A stretch of DNA of 54,054 bases from Flavobacterium sp. UBA6721 (lineage in GTDB: Bacteria; Bacteroidota; Bacteroidia; Flavobacteriales; Flavobacteriaceae), in assembly GCA_002454195.1 (NCBI GenBank), contig DKIJ01000025.1, positions 1-54,054 on the forward strand, in the 5' to 3' direction. The notes under the pieces are model-generated. The model had not been told where the DNA came from. It saw nothing but the letters and a program-made list of their open reading frames with translations, and ran no database searches. Positions 28,604 to 36,928 of the stretch are shown piece by piece (positions within the stretch are counted from its first letter, which is position 1; every line of letters begins with the position of its first letter). The position numbers and the translations under genes are program-made.

Positions 28604-28947
28604 ACAGTGGTTAATCTTTAAAGCTATTCAAAAATACAGCAATACTTTTATATAACAGAAATTGTACCCAGAATTAGTTATTGAAAGTTAGGTGTTATTA
28701 TGACAGATGAAGCATTGTTAAAGTTGAAGTAATTGTAAAAATCAGTTTTTTTAAATATTCCTTTTTTTATCAATTCGGTAAAAAAGGCTCCATTTCGGAT
28801 TTGATTTTTATTAATATTAGGATTATTGTTTTGAAAATGAGTCGCTTGTTGTAATTAACATAGAAAGATGTGTTTTGTGTAATTTATGTTTTAAGAATTT
28901 AGTAATTTCGCAAACAGAAAATAAAAACTACCTTTTGGGTTAACAAT
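28604..28947. other. Intergenic region upstream of the E2 gene
   Basis: This 344-bp AT-rich stretch lies between divergent genes. The only signal I can point to is TAATTTCG at 28903-28910, one base from the -7 consensus, with a TTTG 25 nt before it. I see no open frame of note, no terminator and no RNA fold. Confidence 0.5.
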
Positions 28948-30246
28948 ATGGCAAGATTTGAATTGAAACTTCCAAAAATGGGAGAAAGTGTCGCAGAAGC
29001 AACCATCACTAATTGGTTGAAACAAGTAGGCGATAAAATTGAAGCTGATGAGGCTGTGCTAGAAGTTGCTACCGACAAAGTGGATAGTGAAGTACCTAGT
29101 GAGGTTTCGGGCGTTTTAATTGAGCAATTGTTTTCGAAAGATGATTTGGTTGAAGTAGGACAAACTATTGCTATTATCGAAATTGAAGGGGAAGAAGCAG
29201 AAGAAAATTCAATTAGTGAAGAAACAGTTGCGCCTGAAATAATTGAAGAAGTAAGTAAAACGATTGAAATTGCTAAAGAAAGCTTAGCTGTTCCAAACCT
29301 TGTAAATAGTCATTCGGAAAAGTTCTTCTCGCCTTTAGTAAGAAATATAGCTGCAGCCGAAGGAATTGCTATGGCAGAATTAGAAACAATTCCCGGAACC
29401 GGAAGCGAAGGAAGAGTTACTAAAAACGATATTTTAGAATATGTAAAGCATAGGGGGCAAGCAGCACCAGTTGAGGTCGTTAAAAGAGTTTCAGAACCAA
29501 GTTCAATTCCATCAGCGACTCCAGTTTCTGTTAATGGTGGGGATGAGATTGTAGAAATGGATAGAATGCGCAAATTGATTGCTGGTTATATGATTTCATC
29601 GCAACAAACTTCGGCACACGTTTATTCTTTTATAGAAGTAGATGTTACCAATATTGTAAAATGGCGTGATAAACATAAAAATGAATTTGAGAAAAGAGAA
29701 GGTGTAAAGCTTACTTTTACTCCTATTTTTATGGAAGCTGTTGCTAAGGCATTGAAAGATTTTCCTGGAATGAATATTTCGATTGATGGAGAGTATGTGA
29801 TAAAGAAAAAGAATATCAATTTGGGTATGGCAGCAGCCTTGCCTAATGGTAACTTAATTGTTCCTGTTATCAAAAATGCAGACCAACTTAATTTAGTTGG
29901 AATGGCAAAAGCTGTTAACGATTTAGGTAATCGTGCTAAATTAGGAAAATTAAAGCCAGATGAAACTAAAGGAGGAACCTATACCGTAACAAATGTTGGT
30001 TCTTTTGGAAGTGTATTTGGTACGCCAATTATCAATCAGCCGGAAGTTGGGATTTTAGCACTTGGTGCCATCCGAAAAGTTCCTGCGGTTATTGAAACTC
30101 CTGAAGGTGACTTTATAGGTATTCGTCAAAAAATGTTTTTAACTCATGGTTATGATCACCGTATTATTGATGGCGCTTTAGGAGGGATGTTTGTAAAAAG
30201 AGTTACAGAATATTTAGAAGCGTTTGATATTACAAGAACCATTTAG
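28948..30246 (+). CDS. Dihydrolipoamide acyltransferase (E2) of a 2-oxo acid dehydrogenase
   Basis: This is the core subunit of a 2-oxo acid dehydrogenase complex. It has one lipoyl domain (1-75, lipoyl lysine K44 in ATDKVDSE), an acidic linker and an E1/E3-binding domain (~127-165, SPLVRNIAAAEGIAMAEL). The catalytic domain ends in HGYDHRIIDG, with H404 and D408. The 432-residue single-lipoyl architecture fits branched-chain or 2-oxoglutarate complexes better than multi-lipoyl pyruvate E2. No E1 or E3 gene is adjacent, so the substrate is left open. The branched-chain 2-oxo acid version would link to ilvE, but that is speculation. Confidence 0.88.
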   Translation: MARFELKLPKMGESVAEATITNWLKQVGDKIEADEAVLEVATDKVDSEVPSEVSGVLIEQLFSKDDLVEVGQTIAIIEIEGEEAEENSISEETVAPEIIEEVSKTIEIAKESLAVPNLVNSHSEKFFSPLVRNIAAAEGIAMAELETIPGTGSEGRVTKNDILEYVKHRGQAAPVEVVKRVSEPSSIPSATPVSVNGGDEIVEMDRMRKLIAGYMISSQQTSAHVYSFIEVDVTNIVKWRDKHKNEFEKREGVKLTFTPIFMEAVAKALKDFPGMNISIDGEYVIKKKNINLGMAAALPNGNLIVPVIKNADQLNLVGMAKAVNDLGNRAKLGKLKPDETKGGTYTVTNVGSFGSVFGTPIINQPEVGILALGAIRKVPAVIETPEGDFIGIRQKMFLTHGYDHRIIDGALGGMFVKRVTEYLEAFDITRTI

Positions 30247-30265
30247 AAATAAAAAAATAACCAGT

Positions 30266-30305
30266 AAATCCGATAGTTTTCCTAAAGCTATCGGGTTTTC
30301 TTTTT
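30266..30305 (+). terminator. Terminator of the E2 gene
   Basis: An 11-bp stem with one G-T pair (30266-30276 with 30288-30298) is followed by a T-rich tract. Confidence 0.78.
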
Positions 30306-30312
30306 TTATCTG

Positions 30313-30344
30313 TTGTTTAAATTAATTTCAAACCTTTATATTTG
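30313..30344 (+). promoter_or_regulatory. Candidate promoter of the exonuclease gene
   Basis: TTG (30313-30315), 21 nt, then TATATTTG (30337-30344) is a full Bacteroidota promoter. Since it lies inside the 5' extension of the open frame, it supports the ATG at 30364 as the start. Confidence 0.6.
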
Positions 30345-30363
30345 CCATCATATATTTTTAAAA

Positions 30364-31134
30364 ATGGAATTAAAATTAAACAGACCAATTTGCTTTTTTG
30401 ATCTTGAAACAACGGGTATTGATATTGGAAAAGATAGAATCGTAGAAATATCAATCTTCAAGGTTTTTCCAAATGGAAATAAAGAAAGTAAAACATGGCT
30501 TGTCAATCCTACTATACCTATTCCTCCACAAACCACCGCCGTTCATGGGATTACAGATGAAAAAGTTGCCAATGAACCTACATTTAAGGAATTGGCTCCG
30601 CAAGTATACCAAATGATAAAAGATAGTGATTTAGGAGGTTTTAATTCAGATCGATTTGATATTCCTCTTTTGGCAGAAGAATTACTACGTGCAGGTGTTG
30701 ATTTTGATATGAAAAATAGAGTTTCGGTTGATATTCAAACTATTTTCCACAAAAAAGAAGAACGTACTTTAAGTGCTGCATTGAAATTTTACTGTGGGCA
30801 GAGTTTAGAAAACGCGCATTCTGCAGAGGCTGATACAATGGCTACTTATGAGATTTTAAAAGCTCAATTGGATCGTTATCCTGATTTAGAAAATGATGTT
30901 AAATCGTTGTCTGAATTTACCACTAGAAAAAAGATTGCTGATTTTGCTGGAATGATCGCTTTTGATAAGGATGGAGATGAAATCTTTACTTTTGGAAAAC
31001 ATAAAGGTGTCAAAGTGGATGTGGTGTTAGAAAAAGAACCAGGATATTTCAGTTGGGTACAAAACGCTGATTTTCCTTTGTATACTAAAAAAGTTTTGAC
31101 AGCAATCAAATTAAGAAAGTTAAATACAAAATAA
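30364..31134 (+). CDS. DEDD-family 3'-5' exonuclease
   Basis: This 256-residue exonuclease is of the DnaQ/PolC type. The metal-binding residues are in FFDLETTGID (D13, E15), in the NSDRFDIPLL segment and in HSAEADTMAT (His and Asp of the DEDDh class). A C-terminal module (FTFGKHKGVKVDVVLEKEPG then YFSWV) is found in several stand-alone exonucleases and may position DNA. The first in-frame start is a TTG at 30313, but that is the -33 element of the promoter, so the ATG at 30364 is used. It may act in proofreading, repair or RNA turnover; no polymerase is adjacent. Confidence 0.87.
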   Translation: MELKLNRPICFFDLETTGIDIGKDRIVEISIFKVFPNGNKESKTWLVNPTIPIPPQTTAVHGITDEKVANEPTFKELAPQVYQMIKDSDLGGFNSDRFDIPLLAEELLRAGVDFDMKNRVSVDIQTIFHKKEERTLSAALKFYCGQSLENAHSAEADTMATYEILKAQLDRYPDLENDVKSLSEFTTRKKIADFAGMIAFDKDGDEIFTFGKHKGVKVDVVLEKEPGYFSWVQNADFPLYTKKVLTAIKLRKLNTK

Positions 31135-31216
31135 GTTTGTAATTTGTGGTTTATAGTTTGTAGTTCTTTTAGTAACTCAACAGGAAGCCATAAACTAAAA
31201 ACGATAAACTTGCAAG
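31134..31216 (+). repeat. Inverted pair of 7-bp-period repeat tracts
   Basis: The left tract (31134-31168) has units AGTTTGT, AATTTGT, GGTTTAT, AGTTTGT and AGTTCTT. The right tract (31189-31216) has CATAAAC, TAAAAAC, GATAAAC and TTGCAAG. The right is roughly the reverse complement of the left (about 17 of 23 positions), so the transcript could fold back. It fills the gap between the exonuclease and FAH-family genes. Confidence 0.8.
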
Positions 31217-31217
31217 A

Positions 31218-31829
31218 ATGAAGATAATTTGTATAGGTCGAAATTATGTCGACCATATTGATGAATTACAAAATGAGCGTCCTAGTGAACCAGTGATTTT
31301 TATAAAACCAGACTCGGCTATCTTGTTAAAGCAACATCCTTTTGTGATTCCTGAATTTTCAGAAGATATCCAGCATGAGGTTGAAATTATTGTGAAGATT
31401 AGTAAAGTAGGGAAGTATATCGATGCAAAGTTTGCTCATAAGTATTATGACGAAATTAGTGTAGGGATTGATTTTACAGCTCGTGATTTGCAAAACAAAT
31501 TGAAATCTAAGGGTTTACCTTGGGAAAAAGCAAAAGCGTTTGATGGTTCGGCTGTAATTGGAGATTTTTTACCAAAAGAACAGTTTAGTTCGTTAGAAAA
31601 TCTTACATTTGAATTAAAGAATAATAATAAAACCGTTCAGGAAGGTAATGTGAATATGATGTTGTGGAAAATTGATGAGCTAATTGCTTATGTTTCGCAA
31701 TACTTTACCTTAAAGATTGGTGATATTATTTTTACGGGAACTCCTAAGGGAGTTGCAAGAGTACAACCAAATGATATTTTGGAAGGATATTTAGAAGGAC
31801 AAAAACTATTTAGAATACAGATAAAATAA
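31218..31829 (+). CDS. Fumarylacetoacetate hydrolase family protein
   Basis: This 203-residue single FAH domain has CIGRNYVDHI at the start, the metal-binding acidic residues in EDIQHEVEIIVKI, the GIDFTARDLQNKLKSKG loop and a closing GTPKGVARVQPNDIL. FAH-family enzymes are metal-dependent hydrolases, decarboxylases or isomerases acting on 2-keto acids, for example oxaloacetate or acylpyruvates. The short form without an N-terminal domain resembles FAHD1/YcgM. The TAA overlaps the ATG of the Hpt gene (TAATG), so the two are translationally coupled. Confidence 0.87.
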   Translation: MKIICIGRNYVDHIDELQNERPSEPVIFIKPDSAILLKQHPFVIPEFSEDIQHEVEIIVKISKVGKYIDAKFAHKYYDEISVGIDFTARDLQNKLKSKGLPWEKAKAFDGSAVIGDFLPKEQFSSLENLTFELKNNNKTVQEGNVNMMLWKIDELIAYVSQYFTLKIGDIIFTGTPKGVARVQPNDILEGYLEGQKLFRIQIK

Positions 31830-32173
31830 TGGCTTTACACTACAACCTAGCAAAAGTATATGCAATTTCTGATAATGATCAGGATTTTGTAAACGAAATT
31901 CTAACACTATTTGTGAATGATGTGCCTGAAGATTTGGCTCAAATAAAAGAAGGCATCAAAAATAAAGATTACAAACAAGCTTATGCTTTTGCACATAAGA
32001 TTAAGCCATCCCTTGATTTGTTGGGCATGACTGTAGCATTTGAAGAAATCCTTCAGGTAGAAGCTTGGACAAAAGCAGAGGGAAAGCGAAAAGATGTTGA
32101 GCATATTTTTGATAGTATCAAGTCGCAAGTGAAAGAGGCTATAAAAGAAATAAAGAAAGACTTTGATTTGTAG
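31829..32173 (+). CDS. Hpt phosphotransfer domain protein
   Basis: This 114-residue all-helical histidine phosphotransfer protein has the phospho-acceptor H56 in FAHKIKPSLDLLGM, the helical hairpin pattern of Hpt domains. It has no other domain, so it would relay phosphate between a hybrid kinase and a response regulator. Its start overlaps the stop of the FAH-family gene by one base, and it ends at a strong terminator. No kinase or regulator lies beside it; the only other two-component genes in the window are at 16.5-20.5 kb. The coupling to a metabolic hydrolase is probably operon chance. Confidence 0.82.
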   Translation: MALHYNLAKVYAISDNDQDFVNEILTLFVNDVPEDLAQIKEGIKNKDYKQAYAFAHKIKPSLDLLGMTVAFEEILQVEAWTKAEGKRKDVEHIFDSIKSQVKEAIKEIKKDFDL

Positions 32174-32202
32174 AAGTTTTTTTAACTAAAAATACTAATG
32201 AT

Positions 32203-32246
32203 AAAATCAACATTCAAATGCGTTTGAATGTTGATTTTGTTTTTTT
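32203..32246 (+). terminator. Terminator after the Hpt gene
   Basis: A perfect 16-bp stem (32203-32218 with 32223-32238) with loop TGCG is followed by a T-rich tail. Confidence 0.92.
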
Positions 32247-32268
32247 AAATAAATTATAAGCAACCTAA

Positions 32269-33522
32269 ATGAAAGCTACGATTGTAACCATTGGTGATGA
32301 GATATTAATAGGTCAAATTATAGATACTAATTCAGGGTTTATTGCTAAATCATTGGATAAAATAGGAGTAGAAACCTATGAGATGATTTCTATTAGTGAT
32401 GATAAGCAGCATATTCTGGATACCTTTGCAAAATTGCAAAACAAAGTGGATTTGGTTATCATTACAGGAGGTTTAGGGCCAACAAAGGATGATGTTACTA
32501 AAAAAACATTTTGTGAATATTTTGAAGATGAATTAATTGTTGATGAGGTTGTTTTAGCGCATGTAACACAATTAATTGAAGGTTTTTTTAAAAGAAAAAT
32601 AACCCAAATGAATAAAGATCAGGCGTTGGTTCCTTCTCGTTGCACGGTCTTACATAATCAAGTAGGGACGGCTCCAGGAATGTGGATGAAGAAAGAAAAT
32701 ACGGTTTTTGTTTCATTACCCGGAGTTCCGTTTGAAATGAAGTATTTAGTAGAGAATGAAATCATTCCTAAGGTGGTAAAAGAATACGATCGACCTTATA
32801 TTATTCATAAAACCATATTGACTTATGGTCAGGGTGAAAGTTTGGTGGCGGAGCGAATTGAAGATTGGGAAAATAGTTTACCAGAGTTTATTAAGTTAGC
32901 TTATTTGCCAGCACCAGGTAGAGTTCGACTGCGACTTACTGCTCGCGGAAAAGATAAAGAGCTTTTAGAGCAATCAATTGATGCTTATGTCACTTCTTTG
33001 AGTGCAATTATTAATGATATAATAGTTGGTTTTGAGGAAGATGAAACGATTGAAGTGGTAGTAGGGAAAATGTTGAAAGAGCAGCAAAAAACAATAGCGA
33101 CAGCTGAAAGTTGTACAGGAGGGCATATTGCAGCTAGTTTGTCTTCTGTTCCAGGGGCTTCGGCTTATTTTAAAGGTAGTGTTGTTTCGTATGCAACGGA
33201 AGCCAAAATTAATGTATTGGGCGTTTCTGAAAAATTGATAGCAACGCATTCTGTAGTTAGCGCTGAAGTAGCTAAAGCAATGGCTTTGAATGTAAAACAA
33301 TTATTAAATACAGATTATGCGATTGCTACAACTGGAAATGCTGGTCCAACAAAAGGGGAAGAAAAAGCCGAGCTAGGAAGTGTTTTTATTGCCTTAGCGA
33401 CTCCAAATGAGGTGATTGTAGAAGAGTTTAATTTTGGTCAACCACGTGAAAAAGTGATAGATAGAGCGCAAATTAAAAGCTTGGAAATGTTAAAGAAAGA
33501 AATTTTTAAAAATGTCTTATAA
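32269..33522 (+). CDS. cinA: CinA-family nicotinamide-nucleotide amidohydrolase
   Basis: This 417-residue two-domain CinA has an N-terminal MoCF-like (COG1058) domain with [15 protein letters not shown] and [13 protein letters not shown]. The C-terminal domain contains [18 protein letters not shown] and [12 protein letters not shown], the deamidase part that recycles NMN in pyridine nucleotide salvage. Despite its name, a role in competence is not implied. It stands between the Hpt unit and the ribosomal protein operon. Confidence 0.9.
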   Translation: MKATIVTIGDEILIGQIIDTNSGFIAKSLDKIGVETYEMISISDDKQHILDTFAKLQNKVDLVIITGGLGPTKDDVTKKTFCEYFEDELIVDEVVLAHVTQLIEGFFKRKITQMNKDQALVPSRCTVLHNQVGTAPGMWMKKENTVFVSLPGVPFEMKYLVENEIIPKVVKEYDRPYIIHKTILTYGQGESLVAERIEDWENSLPEFIKLAYLPAPGRVRLRLTARGKDKELLEQSIDAYVTSLSAIINDIIVGFEEDETIEVVVGKMLKEQQKTIATAESCTGGHIAASLSSVPGASAYFKGSVVSYATEAKINVLGVSEKLIATHSVVSAEVAKAMALNVKQLLNTDYAIATTGNAGPTKGEEKAELGSVFIALATPNEVIVEEFNFGQPREKVIDRAQIKSLEMLKKEIFKNVL

Positions 33523-33526
33523 TTTT

Positions 33527-33558
33527 TTTGTTTGAACCGTTTATTTTTCTTTTCTTTG
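33527..33558 (+). promoter_or_regulatory. Candidate promoter of rpmB-rpmG
   Basis: TTTG at 33527-33530 and TTTCTTTG at 33551-33558 (one base from TAnnTTTG) are 20 nt apart. They lie about 40 nt before the rpmB start. Confidence 0.45.
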
Positions 33559-33596
33559 CACCCTGATTTTGAATAACGATATAAAAGATAAGTATA

Positions 33597-33833
33597 ATGT
33601 CAAGAGTTTGTGACCTTACAGGTAAAAGAGCGATGGTAGGAAATAACGTTTCTCACGCTATGAACAAAACTAAGAGAAAGTTTTCTGTAAACTTAGTTAA
33701 AAAGCGTTTTTATCTTCCAGAAGAAGATAGATGGATTACTCTTAGAGTAGCAGCATCTACGATAAAAACAATTAATAAAAATGGAATTTCTGCTGTTTTG
33801 AAAAAAGCGCAGTCAGAAGGGTTTATTAAATAA
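33597..33833 (+). CDS. rpmB: 50S ribosomal protein L28
   Basis: This 78-residue basic protein starts [21 protein letters not shown], with [13 protein letters not shown] and [18 protein letters not shown], the standard L28 pattern. It lies 29 bp upstream of rpmG and leads the three-gene unit rpmB, rpmG and the DUF4295 gene. Confidence 0.96.
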   Translation: MSRVCDLTGKRAMVGNNVSHAMNKTKRKFSVNLVKKRFYLPEEDRWITLRVAASTIKTINKNGISAVLKKAQSEGFIK

Positions 33834-33862
33834 TCTTATTCCTTTAATAAATATATAGCAAG

Positions 33863-34045
33863 ATGGCAAAGAAAGGTAATAGAATCCAAGTAATTTTAGA
33901 GTGTACAGAGCACAAAGCTTCAGGTGTTGCTGGTACATCAAGATACATAACAACTAAGAACAAAAAAAATACTCCAGACAGATTAGAGATTAAAAAATTT
34001 AATCCAGTTTTGAAGAGAGTAACTGTTCACAAAGAAATTAAGTAA
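33863..34045 (+). CDS. rpmG: 50S ribosomal protein L33
   Basis: This 60-residue L33 starts [18 protein letters not shown] and has the [20 protein letters not shown] segment. The paired CxxC zinc motifs of some L33 forms are absent (only one Cys), so this is the zinc-independent type. A strong hairpin follows at 34058-34098 before the next gene. Confidence 0.95.
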   Translation: MAKKGNRIQVILECTEHKASGVAGTSRYITTKNKKNTPDRLEIKKFNPVLKRVTVHKEIK

Positions 34046-34051
34046 TAATTA

Positions 34052-34098
34052 GAGATTTTTGTAAATCTCAAATGGCTACTCCATTGGAGATTTACAAA
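34052..34098 (+). promoter_or_regulatory. Mutually exclusive hairpins between rpmG and the DUF4295 gene
   Basis: A large hairpin pairs 34058-34069 with 34087-34098 (12 bp). It is topped by AATGG/CCATT (34071-34075 with 34081-34085), with one A-G mismatch between the two stems. The segment AAATCTC (34063-34069) can instead pair with GAGATTT at 34052-34058. This A-B-A' arrangement resembles an attenuator. No T tract follows, so termination at this point is not indicated. Confidence 0.55.
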
Positions 34099-34121
34099 GA
34101 ACTTCAAATAACATTTGAATC

Positions 34122-34274
34122 ATGGCAAAGAAAACCGTAGCATCGTTACAAACATCTTCTAAGAGATTATCAAAAGCCATCAAAATGGTTAAATCTCCAA
34201 AAACTGGCGCATATACTTTCGTTGAAACTATTGTTGCTCCTGAATTAGTGGATGAGTTCTTGAAAAAGAAATAA
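34122..34274 (+). CDS. DUF4295 small basic protein
   Basis: This 50-residue lysine-rich protein reads MAKKTVASLQTSSKRLSKAI, with VKSPKTGAYTFVETIV in the second half and a KKK end. Its position after rpmB and rpmG and its composition match what I recall as DUF4295, a Bacteroidota-specific family thought to be ribosome-associated. It starts 24 bp after a strong hairpin and is closed by a terminator. A ribosomal or ribosome-binding role is inferred from neighbourhood and charge only. Confidence 0.85.
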   Translation: MAKKTVASLQTSSKRLSKAIKMVKSPKTGAYTFVETIVAPELVDEFLKKK

Positions 34275-34293
34275 TTCATAAAAGAATATATAG

Positions 34294-34326
34294 AAAAGCT
34301 ACTTTCTTCGGAAGTAGCTTTTTTAT
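34294..34326 (+). terminator. Terminator of the rpmB-rpmG-DUF4295 unit
   Basis: The stem AAAAGCTACTT/AAGTAGCTTTT (34294-34304 with 34312-34322) is followed by T residues, ahead of ftsY. Confidence 0.85.
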
Positions 34327-34399
34327 TTTCTATATTTACCATTTGAAAACTATATTGGTTTCAAAGAACTAATTGGTTTATTTTAATACTGTACACGCA

Positions 34400-35380
34400 A
34401 TGAGTTTTTTTAAAAGAATATTTTCTACAGAGAAAAAAGACGCGAGTTTAAGCGAAGAGGCGAAGCAAACTTTAGATAAAGGTCTAGAAAAATCAAAAAC
34501 TACTTTCTTTTCCAAGTTAAGTAAAGCTATTGTAGGGAAGTCTAAGGTTGATGATGATGTTTTGGATAATCTGGAAGAAATTCTAGTTTCTTCGGATGTA
34601 GGTGTTGATACTACTTTAAAAATTATTACTCGTATTGAAAAGCGTGTTGCCGAAGATAAATATTTAGGTACAGCCGAATTAAATCAAATTCTACAAGAAG
34701 AAATTGCTTCGTTGTTATCAGAGACCAATACTGGTGAAGCAACTGAATTTGTAATTCCAATTAATACAAAGCCTTATGTTTTGATGGTAGTAGGTGTTAA
34801 TGGTGTGGGGAAAACAACTACCATTGGTAAACTGGCTTATCAATTTAAAAAACAAGGATACAAAGTGGTTCTTGGTGCTGCCGATACCTTTAGAGCAGCT
34901 GCTATTGATCAATTACAAATTTGGGCAGATAGAGTTGATGTTCCTATTGTAAGACAAAATATGGGTTCTGATCCTGCTTCTGTAGCTTTTGATACGCTTC
35001 AATCAGCGGTTGCGCAGGATGCTGATATTGTAATTATTGACACAGCGGGACGTTTGCACAACAAGATTAATTTGATGAACGAATTGTCTAAAGTAAAACG
35101 TGTTATGCAAAAAGTAGTTGCCGATGCACCACATGATGTTTTATTAGTTTTAGATGGTTCTACAGGGCAAAATGCTTTTGAACAAGCCAAACAATTTACA
35201 GCTGCAACCGAAGTAACTTCATTAGCGGTGACTAAATTAGACGGTACGGCTAAAGGTGGAGTTGTTATTGGTATTTCAGACCAATTTCAAATTCCTGTTC
35301 GTTACATTGGAGTAGGAGAAGGTATTGAGGATTTACAAGTCTTCAATAAATATGAATTTGTAGACAGTTTCTTTAAATAA
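34400..35380 (+). CDS. ftsY: Signal recognition particle receptor FtsY
   Basis: This SRP GTPase docks ribosome-SRP complexes at the inner membrane. Its 326 residues comprise a short N domain and the GTPase domain: G1 VGVNGVGKTTTIGKLA, the AADTFRAAAIDQL segment, G3 IIDTAGRLHNK, G4 TKLDGTAKGG and a closing GVGEGIEDLQVF. The acidic A domain of E. coli FtsY is missing, as is common outside enterobacteria. The ATG at 34400 gives MSFFKRIF, a typical membrane-contact start. An upstream in-frame TTG is less likely. A 54-residue two-TM protein follows by 5 bp. Confidence 0.95.
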   Translation: MSFFKRIFSTEKKDASLSEEAKQTLDKGLEKSKTTFFSKLSKAIVGKSKVDDDVLDNLEEILVSSDVGVDTTLKIITRIEKRVAEDKYLGTAELNQILQEEIASLLSETNTGEATEFVIPINTKPYVLMVVGVNGVGKTTTIGKLAYQFKKQGYKVVLGAADTFRAAAIDQLQIWADRVDVPIVRQNMGSDPASVAFDTLQSAVAQDADIVIIDTAGRLHNKINLMNELSKVKRVMQKVVADAPHDVLLVLDGSTGQNAFEQAKQFTAATEVTSLAVTKLDGTAKGGVVIGISDQFQIPVRYIGVGEGIEDLQVFNKYEFVDSFFK

Positions 35381-35385
35381 AAATC

Positions 35386-35550
35386 ATGAAAAATATAGCT
35401 CCTATTTATTTTTATATGATAAGTGTGGTTTGTTTTGTGATAGCAAACCTAATTAGAGATCAATACCTAACATTCTATTATGCGTTATTAATAGTTGGGA
35501 TTTTATCGTTTTTCATTGGTTTTAAAAATAGAAGTAAAAGTAACTCATAG
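35386..35550 (+). CDS. Small two-TM membrane protein downstream of ftsY
   Basis: This 54-residue protein starts at an ATG five bases after the ftsY stop. It has two hydrophobic helices (residues ~7-22, FYMISVVCFVIANLI, and ~32-46, ALLIVGILSFFIGF) and a basic Lys/Ser tail. The close spacing argues for co-transcription with ftsY, and the strong terminator after it for a real end of the operon. No family name is known to me; a membrane role is all that can be said. Confidence 0.65.
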   Translation: MKNIAPIYFYMISVVCFVIANLIRDQYLTFYYALLIVGILSFFIGFKNRSKSNS

Positions 35551-35568
35551 TTAGAAACATATATTTAT

Positions 35569-35609
35569 AAAAAGGCATAAAGTATTCACGAATACTTTAT
35601 GCCTTTTTT
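35569..35609. terminator. Bidirectional terminator
   Basis: An 18-bp perfect stem (35569-35586 with 35591-35608) with loop CACG, A-rich on one side and T-rich on the other, lies between convergent transcripts. Confidence 0.92.
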
Positions 35610-35628
35610 GTAATAAATCTTTTGTATT

Positions 35629-36699
35629 TTACTTATACAAAGCATTAATTTTTTGCCATAGTACATCGTCAAAATCAGATAAGGCCAGATTGACATTATC
35701 GGCAGCGTCGCCCATTCGGATTACGACCATTTTTTTGCTTGGAATCACATAAGTTTTTTGATCGTTTTTGCCCAATGCCATGAACATATCATTAGGGCCA
35801 TTAGCAATAATGCTTCCGGGAAATTGTAATTGGCTTTGAGGTAAATGATAACTGCTTTTGCCATTCAACCACCATAGGTAGCCATAACTTAAATTGATGT
35901 TTTGGGAAGTAGAAGTAGCTGTGTTAAAAAAGGTTTCGTTTAAGATAACAGTGTCGTCCCATTTTCCTTTGTTTAACATCAGTAAACCAAATCGAGCCAT
36001 ACTTCTGGTGTTGCTAAAATAAACGATATTATTATCTAAAGGCAGCCAAACTCCATTCATGCCAATTTTATCGCGAAGTTTTGCTTTGAAGTAATTACTC
36101 CAGCTTTGACCTGTAGCTTGCGCAATTACGTCTTGCAATTTTACATAAACATTATGGTACGCCCAGCGAGTACCTGCATCAGCTTTATAAGTTAGTTTAG
36201 AAGGTGAAACATCATCTCCATTAGCAATATCTTCAATTCCGGAAGTCATTGTGAGCAAATGTTTGCAAGTAATTAGGTTCTCTTTTTCTAAAGTTTCTGC
36301 AGTCCATGCTGTACCAATATAATTTGAAACTTTATTATTGATATTGATAAAACCTTCCTGCTCGGCAATTCCAGTTAGGGTTGCGGTCAATGTTTTTCCG
36401 GCACTTGCCCAATACCAATTGGAAGTAGCCGAATGTCCATTAAAATAATTTTCCATTACAATTCGACCATTAACTAAAATTATAAATGATTTGGTGTGTT
36501 TTAGCTCCAGATAATCCAGTAAGGGTTGAACGGCTTCTTGTTTCCATCCTAACGCACTGATGGATTTTGTATCCCAATTTGTTCCAGAAACTGGAGGGAA
36601 GTACATGCTTTCTGAAGTTGTAGTATCATCATTCGAATCTGAAGAACCGCAATTGATGAATAAGAAAGCACTAAGTAAACCGAAGAGTATTTTAGTCAT
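35629..36699 (-). CDS. Beta-lactamase-fold serine hydrolase, lipoprotein
   Basis: This 356-residue lipoprotein has a signal with its lipobox cysteine at residue 17 (FLFINCGSS). The fold is that of class C beta-lactamases and DD-peptidases: the nucleophile is S99 in SAGK (SxxK) and Y181-H-N183 is the YxN motif. A KTG-like third motif is not obvious. Such proteins range from esterases to peptidases, so the substrate is unknown and true beta-lactamase activity is unlikely. It acts in the cell envelope. A TATTTTTG box lies at 36734-36741. Confidence 0.82.
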   Translation of the reverse strand: MTKILFGLLSAFLFINCGSSDSNDDTTTSESMYFPPVSGTNWDTKSISALGWKQEAVQPLLDYLELKHTKSFIILVNGRIVMENYFNGHSATSNWYWASAGKTLTATLTGIAEQEGFININNKVSNYIGTAWTAETLEKENLITCKHLLTMTSGIEDIANGDDVSPSKLTYKADAGTRWAYHNVYVKLQDVIAQATGQSWSNYFKAKLRDKIGMNGVWLPLDNNIVYFSNTRSMARFGLLMLNKGKWDDTVILNETFFNTATSTSQNINLSYGYLWWLNGKSSYHLPQSQLQFPGSIIANGPNDMFMALGKNDQKTYVIPSKKMVVIRMGDAADNVNLALSDFDDVLWQKINALYK

Positions 36700-36733
36700 G
36701 ATATAGGAGTTTTAGGGATAACTACTTTAAGAC

Positions 36734-36741
36734 CAAAAATA
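36734..36741 (-). promoter_or_regulatory. Candidate -7 box for the serine hydrolase gene
   Basis: The minus strand reads TATTTTTG (TAnnTTTG), 34 nt above the ATG. Confidence 0.45.
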
Positions 36742-36796
36742 TGTAAAATAGTTTAAGAGAGTACTTGTTTTTTAACTAACATAAGTTAATTAAAGT

Positions 36797-36804
36797 TATC
36801 TTTG
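36797..36804 (+). promoter_or_regulatory. Candidate -7 box for the RNA element and lipoprotein
   Basis: TATCTTTG is an exact TAnnTTTG match. Transcription starting about 8 nt later would place the structured element at 36840 in the 5' leader. Confidence 0.5.
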
Positions 36805-36839
36805 TTAGGAGAACAAAATGTATTTTTGTTCCAAATTTC

Positions 36840-36920
36840 TAGCCCTGATGGAAGCGGCATCCTGTTGTGTTGGGGTTCAACACAACAGATATAGCGTACA
36901 GCAGGATTATGCTTCTAAAA
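36840..36920 (+). ncRNA. Conserved-looking structured RNA element (Flavo-1-like)
   Basis: The element contains the blocks AGCCCTGATGGAAGCGGCAT, then GATATAGCG and AGCAGGATTATGC. A perfect 10-bp hairpin (36862-36871 with 36879-36888) lies in between. Outer pairing of GCATCCTG with CAGGAT is also possible. I recall near-identical blocks at many intergenic sites in Flavobacterium genomes, probably the Rfam Flavo-1 motif, though the name is from memory. It sits between a -7 box and the lipoprotein start, so it is either a free small RNA or a leader element. It translates in one frame, but that frame looks like chance. Confidence 0.55.
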
Positions 36921-36928
36921 AAAAAATA

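Noticed and set aside
36818..36928. N-terminal extension of the lipoprotein reading frame
   Set aside because: The extension runs through the structured RNA element and would destroy the lipoprotein signal; the ATG at 36929 gives a clean lipobox.
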